From contig NZ_JAUSZR010000001.1 of the NCBI RefSeq assembly GCF_030817835.1, positions 4,526,001 through 4,590,000 on the forward strand: a stretch of DNA of 64,000 nucleotides. The letters are read 5' to 3'. Shown here in pieces: positions 58,968-64,000 of the stretch (positions are counted from its first letter, which is position 1; each line of letters starts with the position of its first letter). The translations under genes were made by a program, and so were the position numbers. The notes under the pieces are model-generated. The model saw nothing but the letters and a program-made list of their open reading frames with translations, did not search any database and was not told the DNA's origin. This stretch comes from Pseudarthrobacter sp. W1I19 (GTDB lineage Bacteria > Actinomycetota > Actinomycetes > Actinomycetales > Micrococcaceae).

Positions 58968-59915
58968 ATGATTGAGGCAAAAGGCCTGACCAAGGTTTAC
59001 GGCGGAAAAACCGCCGTGGCCGGGGTCAGCTTCACCGTGAAACCAGGGCTCGTCACGGGCTTCCTGGGGCCGAACGGTGCCGGCAAGTCCACCACCATGC
59101 GCATGATTATGGGGCTGGACCGGCCGACGTCGGGTTCGGTCACCGTCAACGGCCTGCCCTACGCGCACCACAGGGCTCCACTGCACGAGGTGGGCGCACT
59201 GCTGGACGCGAAGGCCGTGCACACGAGCCGCAGCGCCTACAACCACCTGCTCGCCATGGCTGCCACGCACGGCATTCCCAAGGCCAGGGTGCGGGAAGTC
59301 ATTGAAATGACCGGCCTGGAGGCGGTGGCGCGCAAGAAGGCGGGCGGCTTCTCCCTGGGCATGGGCCAGCGGCTGGGCATCGCCGCGGCCCTGCTGGGCG
59401 ACCCCCAGACCCTCATCCTGGACGAACCAGTCAACGGCCTGGACCCGGAAGGCGTGCTGTGGGTCCGGAACCTGGTCCGGTACTTGGCCAACCAGGGCAA
59501 GACCATCTTCCTGTCCTCGCACCTGATGAGCGAGATGGCCCAGACAGCGGACCATCTGATCGTCATCGGCCGCGGCCGGATTATCGCCGACGCACCGGTG
59601 AAGGAAATCATTGCCGGAACCCGGCAGGCCAAGACGCTGGTCCGCACCGGCGCCGCCCTGGAACTCTCCGCCCTCCTGGCCGGCGACGGAGTCACCGTTG
59701 ACCAGAGCGAGCCGGAAACCCTTGAAGTGACCGGAATGGATTCACGGCAGATCGCCCGGATCGCCCTGGACAACCGGGTGCTGCTCTACGAGCTGACGCC
59801 GCAGCTGTCCTCACTGGAAGACGCGTACTTCGACCTCACTAAGGACGAAGTGGAATACCACTCGCACCTGGCCGGCGGGCCCGCAGTATCCGCCCCGGCA
59901 GCGGCAGGAAAGTAA
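58968..59915 (+). CDS. ABC transporter ATP-binding protein
   Basis: 315 residues from ATG at 58968 with GAAGGA 7 nt upstream; the open frame extends upstream without a signal. Walker A GPNGAGKSTT, a signature variant FSLGMGQRLG in place of LSGGQ, and Walker B LILDEPVNGLDPEG. The Ser-Leu-Gly-Met-Gly-Gln form is usual in this drug/multi-gene export subfamily. The C-terminal extension (about 230-315) is typical of DrrA-like proteins. Pairs with the permease 5 nt downstream and precedes a two-component system. Confidence 0.96.
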   Translation: MIEAKGLTKVYGGKTAVAGVSFTVKPGLVTGFLGPNGAGKSTTMRMIMGLDRPTSGSVTVNGLPYAHHRAPLHEVGALLDAKAVHTSRSAYNHLLAMAATHGIPKARVREVIEMTGLEAVARKKAGGFSLGMGQRLGIAAALLGDPQTLILDEPVNGLDPEGVLWVRNLVRYLANQGKTIFLSSHLMSEMAQTADHLIVIGRGRIIADAPVKEIIAGTRQAKTLVRTGAALELSALLAGDGVTVDQSEPETLEVTGMDSRQIARIALDNRVLLYELTPQLSSLEDAYFDLTKDEVEYHSHLAGGPAVSAPAAAGK

Positions 59916-59920
59916 GGACG

Positions 59921-60817
59921 ATGAGCACCATGACTGAAACCCGTACCGCCCCCACCCGTTCCTCCGCAGGTTCGCGGGGAGTGACCTTTAGCGGCGTCCT
60001 GCGGTCCGAATGGATCAAGCTGTGGTCCTTGTTGTCCACCCGCATCCTGCTGCTGCTGACGCTGCTTGCCATCGTGGGCGTGGGCGCACTGGCAGTCCTG
60101 ATCCGCTACACCTACCTGGACGAGATGATCCGCCGGGCCAGGGACCAGGGGCAGACGATGACCCCCGACATGCTGGAAAAATCGTTTCCCCCAGGCTCCG
60201 GTTTTGACCTGTACAACCTGCCCAACGCTGGGCTGCAGATCGGCATCCTGATCCTCGGCTCACTCGCGGTCCTTTTTATGTCCTCCGAATACGCGACTGG
60301 AATGATCCGTTCCACCATGAACGCCGTCCCCCGCCGTACCCCCGCCTTTGTGGCCAAGGCGATCATCCTCGCCGTCATCTCCTACGTCATCACCACCATT
60401 GCCGGGGTTGCAACCTTCCTGATCGCCATGCCGGTGTTCCAGGGGATCGGCTTCGACCTGGACTGGTCCACCGACGGCGTGCTCTACAGCATCTTCACCG
60501 GCGGCCTCTACGTGGCCGGCGTTGCCCTGATCGGACTGTCCCTGGGAACGCTGCTGCGCAATTCGGCCGGCGGCATCACCGTCCTGGTAGCGATGTTCTT
60601 CGTCCTCTCCATCGCCGCAAGCTTTATGACCCTCATTCCGGGTGAATTCTGGAAGTACGTTCCGCAGTACATTCCCAGCGAAGCGGGCGGCCGGTTCCTG
60701 TCCATCGGGCATACGGACGGCATCATCGACCCCTGGCACGGCGGCCTGATCTTCCTCGGGTACGTGCTGCTGTTCCTGATCCCGGCGATGATTGTGCTGA
60801 AGAAGCGCGACGTATAA
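59921..60817 (+). CDS. ABC transporter permease
   Basis: 298 residues. Six hydrophobic helices with an extracellular segment after the first one (about 60-100); an ABC-2 type permease of the kind that partners with the preceding ATPase. The N-terminus is cytosolic and Thr/Arg-rich. Together they probably export a lipid, peptide or drug. It is followed by a sensor kinase after 22 nt, suggesting that the two-component system controls or senses the transporter. Confidence 0.93.
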   Translation: MSTMTETRTAPTRSSAGSRGVTFSGVLRSEWIKLWSLLSTRILLLLTLLAIVGVGALAVLIRYTYLDEMIRRARDQGQTMTPDMLEKSFPPGSGFDLYNLPNAGLQIGILILGSLAVLFMSSEYATGMIRSTMNAVPRRTPAFVAKAIILAVISYVITTIAGVATFLIAMPVFQGIGFDLDWSTDGVLYSIFTGGLYVAGVALIGLSLGTLLRNSAGGITVLVAMFFVLSIAASFMTLIPGEFWKYVPQYIPSEAGGRFLSIGHTDGIIDPWHGGLIFLGYVLLFLIPAMIVLKKRDV

Positions 60818-60839
60818 CCCAGCAGGAATACAGGCAGGA

Positions 60840-62210
60840 ATGACAGAAACGGCAGTAGGAAGGGACGCGCCGGCCGGCCAGGCCGACGCGTCCTTTGCCG
60901 AGCTCACCGCCAGGCGAAGGGGACTCATCCGGCGCTACCTGCATGACCACCCGCGGGTTATGGATACGGTGGTGGTGCTCAGCTACGGCCTGCTGGTGGC
61001 ACCCACGGTGGTGGACGCCGTCGGGTCCGGCAAGTGGATTGCCGCACTCCTGCTGGCGGCCGTGGCGGGGGCGTTGTTCCTCCGGCGTTCCTACCCGGTA
61101 AGCCTCGTTGCCTTCGTGGCAGTGGCGGAGGTGGCGGTGACGCTGCTGCATCCATGGGGTTCCAACGTCTCGGCGGGGCTGTGGTTTTCGCTCTACGCCG
61201 TGGCGGTGGCCCGCACCCGGCGCTTCGCAATCATCGCGACGGCCGCGGCAACCGCGCCGCTGGCACTCCTCTACCTCCTGGCCGCCGTGGGGCCGATGCA
61301 GGTAGAGGTTGTCCACAGCCACGTCAATCCGGACGATTTCCACCTCCTGACCAGCATTGCCACCGGTGCAACGATCGCCCTGTCCAACGTTATTGCCACG
61401 GGGATCGGCATCTCCGTGCGGCAGCGGCGTGAACACGAACAGGAGATCGCCGCCTGGGCGGCGAGAACCGCGAGCCTGGCGTCCGTCAGTGAACGGAACC
61501 GGATCGCCCGGGAAATGCACGACGTCGTGGCCCACTCGCTGACAGTGATGGTCAGTTTGTCCGATGGTGCCGCCGTCGTGGTCCGGAAAAGTCCGGAGCG
61601 CGCCGGCGAGGTGCTCCGTGAACTGTCCCGGACGGGCCGCACGGCCCTCGCCGATATGAGGCGGGTGCTGGGGGTCCTGCGCGACGACGGATCAGCGGCA
61701 CCCCGGCTGCCGCTCGCTTCAGGGGACAGCCTGTCCAAGCTTCTTGAGGGGTTCCGCACCGCAGGCCTGCCCCTGCATTTCTCCCACACCGGGCCCGCGT
61801 TGCCGGACGACGCCGCCTTCCAGCTCACGGTGTACCGGATCGTCCAGGAATCGCTGACCAATGTGCTCCGCTATGGCCGTTCACTGGGCCGGGTGGACGT
61901 TTCGATCATCCGCTCAGGTTCCACGGTCACCATTGACGTGCTCGACGACGGTGCGGGAGTTCCCGGGGATGTCCCACCCGACGGGGTCATCATTTCGGCC
62001 GCCGGGAACGGCTCCTACGGCACCTCTTCCGCCACCTCCTATGGCACCGGCCAGGGAATCACGGGAATGACCGAGCGTGCCCGCATTTATGCCGGCAGTG
62101 TGGAAGCCGGCCGCAGCGGCCGCGGCTGGCGGGTGCACGCCGTCCTTTCCTGGCCCGGCGACGAGGTTACCGAATCCATCCGCCCGCACCAACTGCAAGG
62201 GAAAGCATGA
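60840..62210 (+). CDS. Two-component sensor histidine kinase (HisKA_3 type)
   Basis: 456 residues. Four to six membrane helices within residues 35-200 with a short extracellular loop, then a HisKA_3 dimerisation domain with phospho-acceptor His227 in [15 protein letters not shown] and an HATPase with [11 protein letters not shown] and GITGMTERA. The ATPase has a Ser/Thr-rich insertion ([16 protein letters not shown]). The DesK/LiaS-like layout often senses membrane or envelope stress. Overlaps the response regulator start by 4 nt. Confidence 0.96.
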   Translation: MTETAVGRDAPAGQADASFAELTARRRGLIRRYLHDHPRVMDTVVVLSYGLLVAPTVVDAVGSGKWIAALLLAAVAGALFLRRSYPVSLVAFVAVAEVAVTLLHPWGSNVSAGLWFSLYAVAVARTRRFAIIATAAATAPLALLYLLAAVGPMQVEVVHSHVNPDDFHLLTSIATGATIALSNVIATGIGISVRQRREHEQEIAAWAARTASLASVSERNRIAREMHDVVAHSLTVMVSLSDGAAVVVRKSPERAGEVLRELSRTGRTALADMRRVLGVLRDDGSAAPRLPLASGDSLSKLLEGFRTAGLPLHFSHTGPALPDDAAFQLTVYRIVQESLTNVLRYGRSLGRVDVSIIRSGSTVTIDVLDDGAGVPGDVPPDGVIISAAGNGSYGTSSATSYGTGQGITGMTERARIYAGSVEAGRSGRGWRVHAVLSWPGDEVTESIRPHQLQGKA

Positions 62211-62899
62211 CGATCAACCCGGCCATCACGGTCCTGCTGGTGGACGACCAGCCCCTGCTCCGGATGGGGTTCCGGCTCATCCTGGAAGGCGAAGAGGATC
62301 TGCGGATTGTGGGCGAAGCTTCAGACGGCGCCGAGGCCGTCCGGCTGGTCCGTGAACTCACTCCGGACGTGGTGCTGATGGACGTTCGGATGCCCGTGCT
62401 GGACGGCATTGAGGCGACACGGGCCATTACGGCCGCCGGAGCGGGCTCGAGGATCATCATCCTGACCACCTTCGACGTGGACGAGTATGCCTTTGCCGGC
62501 CTCCAGGCGGGCGCGTCCGCGTTCCTCCTGAAGGATGCGGCGCCGCAGGACCTGATTAGTGCCGTGCGGGTGGTAGCCAGCGGTGATGCAGTAGTGGCAC
62601 CCAGGGTTACCCAGCGGCTGCTCGAAACGTACGTGCGCGGCAACACCAGGCCGGCGCCGGTGACAACTGCGCCGGATCCCCTCCTGGCGGACCTGACACC
62701 CCGGGAAACCGAGATGCTGGAAGCGATGGCGGAGGGACTGTCCAACGCGGAGATCGCCCACCGGTACTTCCTGTCCGAGGCGACGGTGAAGACGCACGTG
62801 CGGCGAATCCTCACCAAGCTCCATCTCCGCGACCGGGTGCAGGCAGTGGTGTATGCCTACGAGACCGGCCTGGTGGTGCCGAGCAACCCGGACTACTGA
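62207..62899 (+). CDS. LuxR/NarL-family response regulator
   Basis: 230 residues. Receiver domain with phospho-acceptor Asp59 in VVLMDVRMP, the conserved Thr and Lys ([15 protein letters not shown]), and a C-terminal LuxR-type helix-turn-helix ([20 protein letters not shown]). It is the cognate regulator of the kinase it overlaps. The ABC transporter is the most probable target by position. Its stop codon overlaps a possible upstream start of the dioxygenase gene (TGATG). Confidence 0.97.
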   Translation: MTINPAITVLLVDDQPLLRMGFRLILEGEEDLRIVGEASDGAEAVRLVRELTPDVVLMDVRMPVLDGIEATRAITAAGAGSRIIILTTFDVDEYAFAGLQAGASAFLLKDAAPQDLISAVRVVASGDAVVAPRVTQRLLETYVRGNTRPAPVTTAPDPLLADLTPRETEMLEAMAEGLSNAEIAHRYFLSEATVKTHVRRILTKLHLRDRVQAVVYAYETGLVVPSNPDY

Positions 62900-62961
62900 T
62901 GCACAGCCTGCGCACAGGAATGCCCTATGCAGGTGACAGGCGGGGACGGTTGGATGGTGGC

Positions 62962-63852
62962 ATGGCAAACAAACTCCCCCATCCCGATCACGACCGCGGA
63001 TTGGAGTTCGACCTGTCCACGATGATGAGCCGCCGCTCCCTGGGCATGTTCCTTGGCGCGGGCGGCGCGGCCGCAGCCTTGGCTGCGTGCACGCCAGGCG
63101 GATCAAGCACAGCCGCCAGCCCGTCGGCGTCGTCCGCTGCAGCCACTGCCAGCGCAACGGCATCCGCGTCTGCTTCGGACACCGCCACACCGGGGCCCAC
63201 GTTGACCCGGGCGATCGCCGAATGCGGAGTGGAGATTCCGAAGGAAACGGCCGGCCCGTTTCCGGGGGACGGCTCGAACGGACCAAACGTCCTCGAAGCG
63301 TCGGGAGTGGTACGGCAGGACATCACCTCCAGCTTCGGCACAGGCACGGCCAAGGCCGAGGGGGTACCGCTGACCTTCACGCTGACGCTGCTGGATAACG
63401 CAAAGGGGTGTGTGCCGTTGGCCGGTGCTGCCGTCTACGCCTGGCACTGCGACAGGGAGGGGAGGTACTCGATGTACGACTCCAGCCTTGAGAACGAGAA
63501 CTTCCTCCGCGGGGTCCAGGAGGCTGACGCGAACGGCCAGCTCACGTTCACGTCCATATTCCCTGGCGCGTACATTGGCCGTTGGCCCCACATCCATTTC
63601 GAAGTGTTCGAATCGATGAGCAACGCGACGGCGGCGGGCCAGGTGCTGGCCGTCTCGCAGATTGCCCTCACCGAGGCCGCATGCGAAGACGTGTACGCCA
63701 CGGCAGGCTACGAGTCCAGCGCACAGAATTTTCCCAGGACCACGCTTAAGTCGGACAACGTCTTCAGGAACGACGGCGGAATCTACCAGCTGGCCACTAT
63801 GACCGGTTCGGCCGCGGCCGGCTACACGGGGGGCCTGAACGTCACCATCTAG
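62962..63852 (+). CDS. Secreted intradiol ring-cleavage dioxygenase-like protein
   Basis: 296 residues from ATG at 62962; an ATG at 62899 overlapping the response regulator stop is an alternative. A twin-arginine type signal (SRRSLGMFLG, then GGAAAALAAC) with a lipobox suggests a Tat-exported lipoprotein. The C-terminal half is an intradiol dioxygenase with AWHCDREGRYSMYD and the iron-binding region GAYIGRWPHIHFEV. A Ser/Ala-rich linker joins the anchor to the domain. Intradiol enzymes split catechols; the extracellular location means the substrate is likely to be environmental. The link to the two-component system is positional only. Confidence 0.85.
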   Translation: MANKLPHPDHDRGLEFDLSTMMSRRSLGMFLGAGGAAAALAACTPGGSSTAASPSASSAAATASATASASASDTATPGPTLTRAIAECGVEIPKETAGPFPGDGSNGPNVLEASGVVRQDITSSFGTGTAKAEGVPLTFTLTLLDNAKGCVPLAGAAVYAWHCDREGRYSMYDSSLENENFLRGVQEADANGQLTFTSIFPGAYIGRWPHIHFEVFESMSNATAAGQVLAVSQIALTEAACEDVYATAGYESSAQNFPRTTLKSDNVFRNDGGIYQLATMTGSAAAGYTGGLNVTI

Positions 63853-63862
63853 ACTCGGGAGC

Positions 63863-64000
63863 ATGCCTTCTCTTTCCTCCGCCGCAGACCACATCCAGGA
63901 CCTTGGCGCGTATGTCAGCGCGTCGCCGTCGAGCTTTCACGCTGTGCACGAAGCGGCGCGGCGTCTGGTGGAGGCCGGCTTTGTCCGGCTGGATGAACTG
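63863..64000 (+). CDS. M18-family aminopeptidase, N-terminal part (partial)
   Basis: The frame starts with ATG at 63863, 11 nt after the dioxygenase stop, and is still open at the right edge (46 residues visible). LGAYVSASPSSFHAVHEAAR followed by LVEAGFVRLDEL is the typical start of M18 zinc aminopeptidases. The metal ligands lie beyond the window. Confidence 0.85.
   Translation, partial: MPSLSSAADHIQDLGAYVSASPSSFHAVHEAARRLVEAGFVRLDEL

Overview
The window is a piece of the chromosomal origin region of a high-GC actinobacterium, most likely a member of the Micrococcaceae close to Arthrobacter/Pseudarthrobacter. The genus is inferred from gene order (rpmH-rnpA-yidD-yidC-jag-rsmG-parA-parB on one side of dnaA, dnaN-gnd-recF-dciA-gyrB-gyrA-DUF3566-tRNA on the other), from actinobacteria-specific genes (crgA, DLW-39, DUF3566, class E sortase, PknA/PknB) and from the protein sequences. 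No 16S gene is present to settle it.

Layout. 1-7.2 kb, plus strand: cell-wall and division signalling cluster, made of the end of a PP2C phosphatase, rodA, pbpA, a PknA-type kinase broken by an apparent +1 frameshift, and pknB. 7.2-8.8 kb, minus: trpG/pabA-type amidotransferase, a 56-residue membrane protein and a class E sortase, divergent from crgA and a 3-methyladenine glycosylase. 9.9-11.15 kb: two intergenic stretches packed with DnaA boxes, mostly head-to-head pairs, flanking an AhpD-like gene. 11.15-15.7 kb: rhomboid protease, cyclophilin, a repeat-rich membrane-anchored protein, a glycosyltransferase and an EamA exporter. 15.7-28.0 kb, minus: tRNA-Ala, DLW-39, tRNA-Ile, DUF3566, gyrA, gyrB, dciA, recF, gnd, dnaN, oriC and dnaA. 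28.5-34.2 kb, plus: rpmH to parB.

34.2-39.24 kb is the oddest part. It is about 5 kb with no convincing gene and lower GC, holding seven perfect 14-bp parS palindromes, most of them 657-700 bp apart, plus two phased DnaA-box clusters beside the central parS. An eighth parS lies inside parA. I read the stretch as an extended centromere with DnaA-binding sites.

39.3-45.4 kb, minus: trxA, trxB, a separate pseudokinase-like/discoidin-like membrane protein, murJ and a NUDIX hydrolase. 45.6-64 kb, mostly plus: CCA-adding enzyme, histidine phosphatase, two very small ORFs with perfect Shine-Dalgarno sequences, a GT87-like mannosyltransferase, an FAD oxidoreductase, a lipoprotein penicillin-binding protein, an ABC-F protein, a DeoR/GlpR regulator with an MFS transporter, a PAP2-diacylglycerol kinase fusion, an ABC exporter with a two-component system, a secreted intradiol dioxygenase and the start of an M18 aminopeptidase.

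How it works together. DnaA, DnaN, DciA, RecF and gyrase serve initiation and fork progression. ParA/ParB with the parS array segregate the new origins. RodA, PbpA, PknA/PknB, CrgA, MurJ and the pseudokinase protein couple growth and division to wall synthesis. RnpA, L34, YidC/YidD and Jag handle RNA processing, ribosomes and membrane insertion.
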